Source of the DNA: Streptomyces sp. NRRL F-5727
Lineage (GTDB): Bacteria; Actinomycetota; Actinomycetes; Streptomycetales; Streptomycetaceae
Direction of reading: 5' to 3'
Length of the DNA: 64,000 nucleotides
Assembly: GCF_000719555.1 (NCBI RefSeq)
Contig: NZ_JOGX01000006.1
Span: forward strand, 152,403-216,402
The translations under genes were made by a program, and so were the position numbers. Positions 16,306 through 24,485 of the stretch are shown here, piece after piece (the first letter of the stretch is position 1; the number at the start of each line of letters is the position of its first letter). The notes beneath the pieces were generated by a model. It was not told the origin of the DNA and did no database searches. It saw nothing but the letters and a program-made list of their open reading frames with translations.

Positions 16306-18120
16306 CTGTCGACCGCCATCCTCACCGGCCCGCCGGCACCCGGATCCTCGCTCGACGCTGATCTGCGGTCGCTCGGCTTCGACGTCCGCCGGGCCGCCGG
16401 CGCCGACGAGGCCCGTACCCTCCTGGCCGCCGTCCCCGCGGGCGAGCGCGTCGCCCTCGTCGACGCCCGCTTCGTCGGGCACCGGCACGCCCTGCGCCTC
16501 GCGCTGACCGACCCCCGCTTCCCGGCCGCCGCCGTGCCCGGCGCGCTCACCGCGCAGCCGGAGGCCCGCCCGGCGCTCGCCCGCGCGCTGACCGCGGCCC
16601 CCGCGCTCACCGCCCCGGCCGCCGCCGCGCCCGAGCGGGACCTCACCGAGGCGGTCGCCGACGCCCTCGACGCCGACGGCGTCGCCGTGCACCGGCCCGC
16701 CCTCGGCACCCTCGTCGCCACCGTCCCCGCCGACGCCGGGGCCCGCCAGGAGGCCCGCGCCGCCGTCGACGCCGTCGACGACGAGGCCGTCCGGCTCCGC
16801 TCCGCCGTGAAGGCCCACGACGGCTTCTTCACCACCTTCTTCATCAGCCCCTACTCGCGGTACATCGCCCGCTGGTGCGCCCGCCGCGGCCTCACCCCCA
16901 ACCAGGTCACCACCGCCTCGCTGCTCACCGCCCTGATCGCGGCCGGCTGCGCGGCCACCGGGGAGCGCGGCGGCTACCTCGCCGCCGGCGTGCTGCTGCT
17001 GGTCTCCTTCGTCCTGGACTGCACCGACGGGCAGCTCGCCCGGTACGCGCTCAAGTACTCGACGATGGGCGCCTGGCTCGACGCCACCTTCGACCGGGCC
17101 AAGGAGTACGCCTTCTACGCCGGCCTCGCCCTCGGCGCGGCGCGGAACGGCGACGACGTGTGGACGCTCGCGCTCGCCGCGATGGTCCTCATGACCTGCC
17201 GGCACGTCGTGGACTTCGCCTTCAACGAGTCCAACGTCGACGACGCGGCGACCCCGGGCTCCACCGCGAAGACCAGCCTGGCCCTCTCCAGCCGGCTCGA
17301 CGGCGTCGGCTGGACCGTCTGGGCCCGGCGCATGATCATCCTGCCGATCGGCGAGCGCTGGGCGATGATCGCCGTCCTCACCGCCGCCACCAGCCCCCGG
17401 ATCGTCTTCTGGGCGCTCATCGTCGGCTGCGCCTTCGCCGCCTGCTACACCACGGCCGGCCGGCTGCTGCGCTCGGTGAAGCGCCGGGCCCCGCGCTCCG
17501 ACCGCGCCGCCCGGGCCCTCGCCGACCTCGCGGACTCCGGCCCGCTCGCGCTCCTGGCCGGCCGGATCACCCGCCGCCTCCCGGCGCCCGCCCCGGTCGC
17601 CGCGCTCCTCGGCGCCGCCCTGATGCTCACCGTCGCGGTCACCGCCCCGGTCGGCGGCTGGGCCACCGTCGCCGCCGCCGGCGGCTACGCGCTCCTCGCC
17701 GGCCGCGCCGTCGCCCGCCCGCTCAAGGGCGCCCTCGACTGGCTCGTCCCGCCGCTCTTCCGGGCCGCCGAGTACGGCACGGTCCTGGTCCTCGCCGCCC
17801 GGTCGGACGTGCCGCAGGCCGTCCCCGCCGCATTCGGCCTGGTCGCGGCGGTCGCCTACCATCACTACGACACGGTGTACCGCATTCGCGGCGGCACCGG
17901 CGCGCCGCCCGCCTGGCTGGTGCGGATCACCGGCGGACACGAGGGGCGCACGCTCCTGGTGACCGTCCTCGCCGCGCTCCTCGTGGACCGCGGCGACGAC
18001 TTCACCCTGGCGCTGACCGCCCTGGCGGGCGCGCTCGCCCTCGTGGTGCTCGTGGAGTCCATCCGCTTCTGGGTCTCCTCCGGAGCACCCGCCGTTCACG
18101 ACGAAGGAGAAACAGCATGA
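16306..18120 (+). CDS. CDP-alcohol phosphatidyltransferase with N-terminal extension, CTG start
   Basis: 604 residues if begun at CTG 16306, placed 9 bases after AAGGAG. The sequence STAILTGPPAPGSSLDADL is good coding sequence with no ATG, GTG or TTG in frame before GTG 16534, which would remove 76 residues. The N-terminal 160 residues resemble a nucleotidyltransferase-like alpha/beta domain. Residues about 185-420 hold the CDP-alcohol transferase motif D-G-x2-A-R-x8-G-x3-D-x3-D (DCTDGQLAR ... GAWLDATFD), complete. Many hydrophobic helices follow. It would transfer a phospho-alcohol from a CDP donor to a lipid or polyol acceptor in the membrane. First gene of a six-gene operon; its stop overlaps the next start (ATGA). 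Confidence 0.85.
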   Translation: MSTAILTGPPAPGSSLDADLRSLGFDVRRAAGADEARTLLAAVPAGERVALVDARFVGHRHALRLALTDPRFPAAAVPGALTAQPEARPALARALTAAPALTAPAAAAPERDLTEAVADALDADGVAVHRPALGTLVATVPADAGARQEARAAVDAVDDEAVRLRSAVKAHDGFFTTFFISPYSRYIARWCARRGLTPNQVTTASLLTALIAAGCAATGERGGYLAAGVLLLVSFVLDCTDGQLARYALKYSTMGAWLDATFDRAKEYAFYAGLALGAARNGDDVWTLALAAMVLMTCRHVVDFAFNESNVDDAATPGSTAKTSLALSSRLDGVGWTVWARRMIILPIGERWAMIAVLTAATSPRIVFWALIVGCAFAACYTTAGRLLRSVKRRAPRSDRAARALADLADSGPLALLAGRITRRLPAPAPVAALLGAALMLTVAVTAPVGGWATVAAAGGYALLAGRAVARPLKGALDWLVPPLFRAAEYGTVLVLAARSDVPQAVPAAFGLVAAVAYHHYDTVYRIRGGTGAPPAWLVRITGGHEGRTLLVTVLAALLVDRGDDFTLALTALAGALALVVLVESIRFWVSSGAPAVHDEGETA

Positions 18121-18854
18121 TCGGCCTCGTTCTGGCAGCCGGTGCCGGACGGCGACTGCGCCCCTACACCGACACCCTCCCGAAGGCCCTCGTGCCGGTG
18201 GACGGTGACACCACCATCCTCGACCTCACGCTGAAGAACTTCGCCGAGATCGGCCTCACCGAGGTCGCCATCGTCGTCGGCTACCGCAAGGAGGCCGTCT
18301 ACGCGCGCAAGGAGGCCCTGGAGGCGAAGTACGGCCTGCAGATCACCCTCGTCGACAACGACAAGGCCGAGGAGTGGAACAACGCCTACTCCCTGTGGTG
18401 CGCCCGTGAGGTCCTCAAGCGCGGTGTGATCCTCGCCAACGGCGACACCGTCCACCCGGTCTCCGTCGAGAAGACCCTGCTCGCCGCCCGCGGCAAGGGC
18501 CAGAAGATCATCCTCGCCCTCGACACGGTGAAGAAGCTCGCCGACGAGGAGATGAAGGTCGTCACCGCCGAGGGCAAGGGCGTCCAGAAGATCACCAAGC
18601 TGATGGACCCGGCCGACGCGACCGGCGAGTACATCGGCGTCACCCTCATCGAGGCCGAGGCCGCCGAGGAGCTCGCCGACGCCCTGGAGGCCACCTTCGA
18701 GCGCGACCCCGACCTGTACTACGAGGACGGCTACCAGGAGCTCGTCAACCGCGGCTTCACCGTCGACGTCGAGCCCATCGGCGAGGTCTCCTGGGTCGAG
18801 ATCGACAACCACGACGACCTCGCCAAGGGCCGGGAGATCGCGTGCCGGTACTGA
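18117..18854 (+). CDS. NTP transferase, phosphocholine-cytidylyltransferase-like
   Basis: 245 residues, ATGA overlap with the gene before. It begins IGLVLAAGAGRRLRPYTDTLPK, i.e. the nucleotide-binding LAAGAGRRLRP and the TLPKALVPV loop of sugar-phosphate and phosphocholine nucleotidyltransferases. DNDKAEEWNNAYSLWCA and the metal-site ILANGDTVHP and WVEIDNHDD segments resemble LicC-type CTP:phosphocholine enzymes. It probably makes the CDP-alcohol used by the neighbouring transferases. The alcohol is not known; polyol phosphate is suggested by the next gene. Confidence 0.88.
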   Translation: MIGLVLAAGAGRRLRPYTDTLPKALVPVDGDTTILDLTLKNFAEIGLTEVAIVVGYRKEAVYARKEALEAKYGLQITLVDNDKAEEWNNAYSLWCAREVLKRGVILANGDTVHPVSVEKTLLAARGKGQKIILALDTVKKLADEEMKVVTAEGKGVQKITKLMDPADATGEYIGVTLIEAEAAEELADALEATFERDPDLYYEDGYQELVNRGFTVDVEPIGEVSWVEIDNHDDLAKGREIACRY

Positions 18855-19903
18855 CCCGACTGATCCCGTCGCCGGTCGTCGTCGACATCCGCAGGGGAGC
18901 GCTGGACGACCTGTCCGCGCTCCTCGCGGACCAGCGGATCTCCAGCAACGGCAAGATCGCCGTCGCCATCAGCGGCGGCTCCGGGCTGAAGCTCCGCGAC
19001 CAGTTCGCGCCCGAGCTGCCCGGCGCCGACTGGTACACGGTCTCCGGCGGCACCATCGACGAGGCGGTGAAGCTCGCCGACGCCATGCGCGGCAAGCGGT
19101 ACGACGCCGTGGTCGCCCTCGGCGGCGGCAAGATCATCGACGTGACGAAGTACGCGGCGGCCCGGGTCGGACTGCCGCTCGTGGCCATAGCCACCAACCT
19201 GTCGCACGACGGCATCTGCTCGCCGATCTCCACCCTGGACAACGACAACGGACGCGGCTCCTACGGCGTCCCGACCCCGATCGCGCTGGTCATCGACCTC
19301 GACGTGATCCGGGACGCCCCGATCCGCTTCATCCGCTCCGGCATCGGCGACGCGATCTCCAATATCTCCGCCCTCGCGGACTGGGAGCTCTCCCACCGCG
19401 AGACCGGCGAGAAGATCGACGGCCTGGCCGCCGCCATGGCCCGCAGCGCGGGCGAGGCGGTGCTCCGGCACCCCGGCGGCGTCGGCGACGACGACTTCCT
19501 CGTCACCCTCTCCGAGGGCCTGGTGATGTCCGGCATCGCCATGTCGATCAGCGGCGACAGCCGCCCCTCCTCGGGCGCCTGCCACGAGATCAGCCACGCC
19601 TTCGACCTGCTCTTCCCGGCCCGCGCGGCCAGCCACGGCGAGCAGTGCGGCCTCGGCGCCGCCTTCGCGATGCACCTGCGCGGTGCCCGCGAGGAGGCCG
19701 GCGTGATCGTGGACACCCTGCGCCGGCACGGCCTGCCCGTGCTGCCGGAGGAGATGGGCTTCACCGTCGACGAGTTCGTGCGCGCGGTGGAGTTCGCCCC
19801 GCAGACCCGGCCGGGCCGGTTCACCATCCTGGAACACCTCGACCTGTCCGCCGACGAGATCAGGGACGCGTACGCCGACTATGCCAAAGCCATCGGTAGC
19901 TGA
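18842..19903 (+). CDS. iron-containing dehydrogenase, glycerol-1-phosphate dehydrogenase-like
   Basis: 353 residues from GTG 18842, overlapping the previous gene by 13 bases. The GGGKIIDVTKYAA nucleotide-binding segment and the metal ligands in NLSHDGICSP, GACHEISHAFD and ASHGEQCGLG are those of the EgsA/AraM branch of the dehydroquinate-synthase-like superfamily. Those enzymes reduce dihydroxyacetone phosphate to sn-glycerol-1-phosphate, the archaeal stereoisomer. Some relatives act on other keto-polyol phosphates. Its place between a nucleotidyltransferase and CDP-alcohol transferases suggests that it makes the phospho-alcohol. Confidence 0.88.
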   Translation: MPVLTRLIPSPVVVDIRRGALDDLSALLADQRISSNGKIAVAISGGSGLKLRDQFAPELPGADWYTVSGGTIDEAVKLADAMRGKRYDAVVALGGGKIIDVTKYAAARVGLPLVAIATNLSHDGICSPISTLDNDNGRGSYGVPTPIALVIDLDVIRDAPIRFIRSGIGDAISNISALADWELSHRETGEKIDGLAAAMARSAGEAVLRHPGGVGDDDFLVTLSEGLVMSGIAMSISGDSRPSSGACHEISHAFDLLFPARAASHGEQCGLGAAFAMHLRGAREEAGVIVDTLRRHGLPVLPEEMGFTVDEFVRAVEFAPQTRPGRFTILEHLDLSADEIRDAYADYAKAIGS

Positions 19904-20660
19904 GCTCCGCCCGGTCGTCCACCCGCCGGGTGTGAAGGACCGGCGGAGCGGCGAGCACTGGGGCGGCCGCCTCTACATGCGGGAGATCTCCCTGCGGATC
20001 ACCCGCCAGCTGGCGAACACCCGGGTCACCCCGAACCAGCTGACGTACCTGATGACCCTGGCCGGCGTCCTCGCCGCCCCGGCGCTCCTGGTGCCGGGCG
20101 TGGCGGGCGCCGTGCTCGGTGTCGTCGCGGTGCAGCTGTACCTGCTGCTCGACTGCGTCGACGGCGAGCTGGCCCGCTGGAAGAAGCAGTACTCGCTGGC
20201 CGGCGTCTACCTGGACCGGGTCGGCGCCTACCTGTGCGACGCGGCCGTGCTCGTCGGCTTCGGCCTGCGCGCCGCCGACCTCTGGGGCGAGGGCGGGGCC
20301 GACTGGCTGTGGGCCTTCCTCGGCACCCTGGCCGCGCTCGGCGCCATCCTGATCAAGGCCGAGACCGACCTGGTGGGCGTCGCCCGCCACCAGAACGGCA
20401 TGCCCCCGGTCAAGGAGGCGGCCTCCGAGCCCCGCTCCTCCGGCATGGCGCTGGCCCGCCGGGCCGCCGCCGCGCTCAAGTTCCACCGGCTGATCCTCGG
20501 GATCGAGGCGTCCCTGCTGATCCTGGTCCTGGCGGTCGTCGACCAGATGCGCGGAGACCTCTTCTTCTCCCGGCTCGGCGTCGCCGTCCTCGCCGGCATC
20601 GCCCTGCTCCAGACGCTGCTGCACCTCGTCTCGGTGCTCGCGTCCAGCAGACTGAAGTAG
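19881..20660 (+). CDS. second CDP-alcohol phosphatidyltransferase, altered motif
   Basis: 259 residues from ATG 19881, overlapping the dehydrogenase by 23 bases. About five or six hydrophobic helices. The motif reads DCVDGELAR-WKKQYSLA-GVYLDRVGA, i.e. the first three aspartates are present but the last one, normally the catalytic base, is alanine. It may be a variant subfamily that uses a displaced acidic residue (an Asp occurs four residues on), or it may be a non-catalytic partner. It is the second transferase of the operon. Confidence 0.85.
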   Translation: MPKPSVAELRPVVHPPGVKDRRSGEHWGGRLYMREISLRITRQLANTRVTPNQLTYLMTLAGVLAAPALLVPGVAGAVLGVVAVQLYLLLDCVDGELARWKKQYSLAGVYLDRVGAYLCDAAVLVGFGLRAADLWGEGGADWLWAFLGTLAALGAILIKAETDLVGVARHQNGMPPVKEAASEPRSSGMALARRAAAALKFHRLILGIEASLLILVLAVVDQMRGDLFFSRLGVAVLAGIALLQTLLHLVSVLASSRLK

Positions 20661-20677
20661 CGGGCCCGGGGCCCGCC

Positions 20678-20712
20678 GCCCGCCGGGAAGATCGCCCGGC
20701 GTCCCGGCGGGC
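20678..20712 (+). terminator. hairpin between transferase and exporter genes
   Basis: A perfect 10-bp inverted repeat (GCCCGCCGGG ... CCCGGCGGGC) with a 15-base loop in the only sizeable gap (164 bases) of the operon. It could terminate or attenuate transcription so that the exporter genes are also read from their own promoter. Confidence 0.5.
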
Positions 20713-20824
20713 CCCCGGATGGCGTACGGTGTGGCGGCGGACCCGGTGCCGGGGGCCGCCCACCGGTCAGCTGACATCGCGGCACCCCGACGTGCCGCAC
20801 ACCGTGAACACGAAAGTTTCGACT

Positions 20825-21757
20825 GTGAGTGACATTCACCAGGGCGGGGCGGTCGCGACCAGCGCGCCTCCGGCCCCCGTCGACGCGGGCCTGGCCCCGG
20901 GCGACCTCGCCGCGAAGTACGGCCTCTCGGTCAGCGGCGCCCGGCCCGGACTGTTCGAGTACGTCCGGCAGCTGTGGAGCCATCGCCACTTCATCATGGC
21001 CTTCTCCTCGGCGAAGCTCACCGCCCAGTACAGCCAGGCCAAGCTGGGCCAGGTCTGGCAGGTGGCGACGCCGCTGCTCAACGCCCTGATCTACTACCTG
21101 ATCTTCGGGCTCATCCTGGGCGCCGGAAAGGGCATGGAGAAGGACGTCTACATCCCCTTCCTGGTCACCGGCATCTTCGTGTTCACCTTCACGCAGAGCT
21201 CCGTGATGGCCGGCGTACGGGCGATCTCGGGCAACCTCGGACTGGTGCGCGCCCTGCACTTCCCGCGCGCCAGCCTCCCCATCAGCTTCTCGATCCAGCA
21301 GCTCCAGCAGCTGCTCTTCTCGATGATCGTGCTCGTCGCGATCGTCATGGTCTCCGGCAGCTACCCCTCGGCGAGCTGGCTGCTCGTGATCCCGGCGCTG
21401 CTCCTGCAGTTCGTGTTCAACGTGGGCCTCGCCCTGATCATGGCCCGGGCCGGCGCCAAGACCCCCGACCTCGCGCAGCTGATGCCCTTCGTCATGCGGA
21501 CCTGGCTGTACGCCTCCGGCGTCATGTTCTCGATCCCCGTGATGCTCCAGGACAAGCCGCAGTGGATCGCGGACATCCTCATGTACAACCCGGCGGCGGT
21601 CTACATGGACCTGATCCGCTTCGCCCTCATCGACGGCTACGGCTCCGAGAACCTGCCCGACCACGTGTGGGCCACCGGCCTCGGCTGGGCGCTGCTCTTC
21701 GGGATCGGCGGCTTCGTCTACTTCTGGAAGGCCGAGGAGAGGTACGGCCGTGGCTGA
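20825..21757 (+). CDS. ABC-2 type exporter permease (TagG/Wzm-like)
   Basis: 310 residues from GTG 20825, with GAAAG about 9 bases upstream. After a 50-residue cytosolic N-terminus (an amphipathic LFEYVRQLWSHRHFI lead), six hydrophobic helices follow in the pattern of polysaccharide and teichoic-acid ABC-2 permeases. SQAKLGQVWQVATPLLNALIYYLIFG, whose core is LGQVWQVATPLLNA, is the family's characteristic first-helix region. It forms the membrane channel with the ATPase encoded next, overlapping by 8 bases. Likely cargo is the lipid-linked product of the upstream enzymes. Confidence 0.92.
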   Translation: MSDIHQGGAVATSAPPAPVDAGLAPGDLAAKYGLSVSGARPGLFEYVRQLWSHRHFIMAFSSAKLTAQYSQAKLGQVWQVATPLLNALIYYLIFGLILGAGKGMEKDVYIPFLVTGIFVFTFTQSSVMAGVRAISGNLGLVRALHFPRASLPISFSIQQLQQLLFSMIVLVAIVMVSGSYPSASWLLVIPALLLQFVFNVGLALIMARAGAKTPDLAQLMPFVMRTWLYASGVMFSIPVMLQDKPQWIADILMYNPAAVYMDLIRFALIDGYGSENLPDHVWATGLGWALLFGIGGFVYFWKAEERYGRG

Positions 21758-22538
21758 CACCACCCAGGGCGCCAAGACGCCCACCGTGATCTGCGACGAC
21801 GTCCACATCGTCTACCGCGTCAACACCGGCGGCGGCGGCAAGGGCAGCGCCACGGCCGCCCTCAGCCGGATCGTCGGCAAGGGCAAGGCCGAGGTCTCCC
21901 GGGGCGTCCGCAAGGTGCACGCCGTCCGCGGCGTCACCTTCACCGCCTACCGCGGCGAGGCCATCGGCCTCATCGGCACCAACGGCTCCGGCAAGTCCAC
22001 CCTGCTGCGCGCCATCGCCGGCCTGCTTCCCACCGAGAGCGGCAAGGTCTACACCGACGGCCAGCCCTCGCTCCTCGGCGTCAACGCGGCCCTGATGAAC
22101 GACCTCACCGGCGAGCGGAACGTCATCCTCGGCGGCCTCGCCATGGGCATGAGCCGCGAGGAGATCCACGCGCGGTATCAGGACATCGTCGACTTCTCCG
22201 GGATCAACGACAAGGGCGACTTCATCAGCCTGCCCATGCGCACCTACTCGTCCGGCATGGGCGCCCGGCTCCGCTTCGCCATCGCGGCCGCCAAGAACCA
22301 CGACGTGCTCCTCATCGACGAGGCGCTCGCCACCGGTGACCGCAAGTTCCAGATCCGCTCCGAGGAGCGGATCCGCGAGCTGCGCAAGGAGGCCGGCACG
22401 GTCTTCCTGGTCAGCCACAGCAACAAGTCCATCCGGGACACCTGCGACCGGGTGCTCTGGCTGGAGAAGGGCCAGCTCCTGATGGACGGCCCGACCGAGG
22501 AGGTCCTCAAGGCGTACGAGCGCGAGACCGCCCGCTGA
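21750..22538 (+). CDS. ABC exporter ATP-binding protein (TagH/Wzt-like)
   Basis: 262 residues from GTG 21750. Walker A is GTNGSGKST (about 73-81). The signature reads YSSGMGARLRFA, the form found in TagH and Wzt ATPases instead of LSGGQ. Walker B is VLLIDEALATGD, and the switch region is VSHS. There is no C-terminal carbohydrate-binding domain, so cargo recognition must lie elsewhere. It energises the permease directly upstream. A strong terminator follows, closing the operon. Confidence 0.93.
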   Translation: MADTTQGAKTPTVICDDVHIVYRVNTGGGGKGSATAALSRIVGKGKAEVSRGVRKVHAVRGVTFTAYRGEAIGLIGTNGSGKSTLLRAIAGLLPTESGKVYTDGQPSLLGVNAALMNDLTGERNVILGGLAMGMSREEIHARYQDIVDFSGINDKGDFISLPMRTYSSGMGARLRFAIAAAKNHDVLLIDEALATGDRKFQIRSEERIRELRKEAGTVFLVSHSNKSIRDTCDRVLWLEKGQLLMDGPTEEVLKAYERETAR

Positions 22539-22561
22539 CGCCCTCGCCGCACCCGTACCGC

Positions 22562-22589
22562 ACGCCCCCCGCCACCCGGCGGGGGGCGT
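22562..22589 (+). terminator. operon terminator
   Basis: A perfect 12-bp stem (ACGCCCCCCGCC ... GGCGGGGGGCGT) with a 4-base loop followed by TTCC, 23 bases after the exporter ATPase stop. Confidence 0.85.
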
Positions 22590-22656
22590 TCCGGTTTTCG
22601 CCGGTCGCGCTTGCCCGCGGAATGTTCATGCGGTCAACATCGGGCAGGATGAGCCC

Positions 22657-23292
22657 ATGGCAGGGATCTCGGGCGGAAAGAACTACCACCACGGCGACCT
22701 GCGCAACGCCCTGGTCTGCGCGGCCGTCGGCCTGGCCGCCGAGGGCGGCCCCGAGCGGGTCGTGCTGCGCGAGGCGGCCCGCCGCGTCGGCGTCTCGCCC
22801 ACCGCCGCCTACCGCCACTTCGACGGACGCGGCGAACTGCTCCGTACCGTCCGCCGCCACGCCCGGGCCCGGCTCGCCGAGGCCATGGAGCGGGCCGCCG
22901 CCCGCGAGCCCGGCGCCGACGACCCCGTCCTCGCCGCCGAACGCCGGCTCGCCGCCCTCTGCCGCGGCTACGTCGGCTTCGCCGTCGAACACCCCGGCCT
23001 CTACCGCGCCGCCTTCGGCGCCGTACGCCCCGCCGCCGAGGAACCGCCGGCCGGGCCCGCCGCCCCGCCGGAGCCCGAGATCCGCGCCTTCGCCCTGCTC
23101 CGCGAGGCCCTGGAGGCGCTCGACCGCACCGGCGGCCGGCGGCCCGCCGCCGGCGCCGCCGCCTGGTCGGCCGTGCACGGCCTCTCGCTGCTCCTCCTCG
23201 AAGGCCCGCTGCGCCGGCTCTCCGCCCAGCGCCGGGCCGACGTCGTCGAGGCCACCCTCGCCATGGTCGTCTCCGGAGCCCACGCCCGCTGA
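22657..23292 (+). CDS. TetR/AcrR family regulator
   Basis: 211 residues. The N-terminal helix-turn-helix (about 15-65) reads YHHGDLRNALVCAAV ... LREAARRVGVSPTAAYRHFDGRGEL, typical of TetR proteins. The C-terminal part matches the TetR_C-type ligand domain (CRGYVGFAVEHPGLYRAAFG). It lies between the exporter operon and the hopanoid operon, in the same direction as both. A 5-bp-arm dyad 85 bases downstream of its stop could be its operator; no direct evidence connects it to either operon. Confidence 0.9.
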   Translation: MAGISGGKNYHHGDLRNALVCAAVGLAAEGGPERVVLREAARRVGVSPTAAYRHFDGRGELLRTVRRHARARLAEAMERAAAREPGADDPVLAAERRLAALCRGYVGFAVEHPGLYRAAFGAVRPAAEEPPAGPAAPPEPEIRAFALLREALEALDRTGGRRPAAGAAAWSAVHGLSLLLLEGPLRRLSAQRRADVVEATLAMVVSGAHAR

Positions 23293-23377
23293 CCTCCCGG
23301 CGCGCCCCCGTCGCCGCGGGTCGACATCGGCGGACCGGCCCGGCGTGGCGCGGGCCCCCCGAATGGCGACATCTCTC

Positions 23378-23395
23378 GTACAACGTAAGCTGTAC
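23378..23395. promoter_or_regulatory. candidate TetR-type operator before the hopanoid operon
   Basis: GTACA-ACGTAAGC-TGTAC is an 18-bp imperfect dyad in the 219-base gap between the TetR gene and the hopanoid leader. The half sites GTACA/TGTAC are perfect; the centre is not. Its shape and place fit a TetR dimer site, so the adjacent regulator could control hopanoid genes. Confidence 0.35.
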
Positions 23396-23511
23396 CGGTC
23401 TGATCCACACCGCCCGCGGCGCCCCCGGGAAGACCCCGGCGGGCGCGTGCCCCGTGCGGGGCGGCGTGTCCGAAATAGGATGGATTGGGTCGGCAGTGTA
23501 GAACGGGAGAT

Positions 23512-23583
23512 ATGACGGCCATGACGCAGAATCTCCATCTCCACGTGGGTGTCGCCGTCCCCCCGTCGGGCGCCGCCCGGTGA
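23512..23583 (+). CDS. 23-residue leader ORF coupled to hpnC
   Basis: ATG 23512 has GGGAG at a good distance (GAACGGGAGAT), and the ORF runs for 23 codons (MTAMTQNLHLHVGV...) to TGA 23581-23583, which overlaps the GTG of hpnC as GTGA. hpnC has no convincing RBS of its own, so its translation probably depends on ribosomes finishing this leader. The peptide has no recognisable domain. Its role may be purely translational coupling. Confidence 0.55.
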   Translation: MTAMTQNLHLHVGVAVPPSGAAR

Positions 23584-24485
23584 CGGCTTCCCGGCACGTG
23601 CGCGCCGACGACGCCTCGCGCACCACACTCGGCAAGGCCGCGGACGAGAACTTCCCCGTGGCCCCCTTCTTCCTGCCCCGCGCCTGGCGCGACGACCTCA
23701 TGGCCGTCTACGGCTACGCCCGTCTCGTCGACGACATCGGCGACGGCGACCTCGCCCCCGGCGGCGCCGACCCCTTCGGCCTCGGCCCCGACGCCGGCCC
23801 GCTCGCCCTCCTCGACGCCCTCCAGGAGGACCTGGACCGGGTCTTCGACGGGACACCCCGCCACCCGCTGCTGCGCGGCCTCCAGCCGACCGTCCGGCGC
23901 CACGGCCTCGGCCGCGGCCCGTTCCTGGGCCTGATCGAGGCCAACCGGCAGGACCAGCTCGTCAGCCGCTACGCGACGTACGACGAGCTCCTCGCCTACT
24001 GCGAGCTCTCCGCCAACCCGATCGGCCGGCTCGTCCTCGGCATCACCGGCACCGCCACCCCCGAGCGGATCCGCCGCTCCGACGAGATCTGCACCGCCCT
24101 GCAGATCGTCGAGCACCTCCAGGACGTCGCCGAGGACCTCCGCCGCGACCGGATCTACCTCCCCGCCGAGGACCTCAAGCGGTTCCACGTCACCGAGGAC
24201 GAGCTCGCCCGGCCCACCGCCGGCGCCGCCGTGCGCTCCCTCGTCGCCTTCCAGGCCGAGCGCGCCCGCGCCCTGCTGCACGCCGGCACCCCGCTCGTCG
24301 GCAGCGTCCACGGCCGCCTCCGCCTGCTCCTCGCCGGCTTCACCGCCGGCGGACTCGCCGCGCTCGACGCCATCGCCGCCGCCGGCTTCGACGTCCTCGC
24401 CGGACCGCCGAAGCCCACCAAGCCGAGCCTGACGCGCCAGGCGGGAGCGGTCCTGCTCCACGCGCGAAGAGAGGGGGGATCGTGA
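23580..24485 (+). CDS. hpnC: squalene synthase HpnC
   Basis: 301 residues from GTG 23580. It belongs to the trans-isoprenyl diphosphate synthase fold: first Asp motif YARLVDDIGDGD (about 47-58) and a second region LQIVEHLQDVAEDLRRDRIYLP (core HLQDVAEDLRRD). Together with HpnD and HpnE it forms the three-step bacterial squalene route; HpnC converts presqualene-derived hydroxysqualene intermediate, as shown for other bacteria. It is the first enzyme of an operon in which nearly all genes overlap. Confidence 0.93.
   Translation: MTASRHVRADDASRTTLGKAADENFPVAPFFLPRAWRDDLMAVYGYARLVDDIGDGDLAPGGADPFGLGPDAGPLALLDALQEDLDRVFDGTPRHPLLRGLQPTVRRHGLGRGPFLGLIEANRQDQLVSRYATYDELLAYCELSANPIGRLVLGITGTATPERIRRSDEICTALQIVEHLQDVAEDLRRDRIYLPAEDLKRFHVTEDELARPTAGAAVRSLVAFQAERARALLHAGTPLVGSVHGRLRLLLAGFTAGGLAALDAIAAAGFDVLAGPPKPTKPSLTRQAGAVLLHARREGGS

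Noticed and set aside
16534..16536. GTG 16534 as start of the CDP-alcohol transferase
   Set aside because: No RBS, and convincing coding sequence continues upstream to a CTG correctly spaced from AAGGAG.
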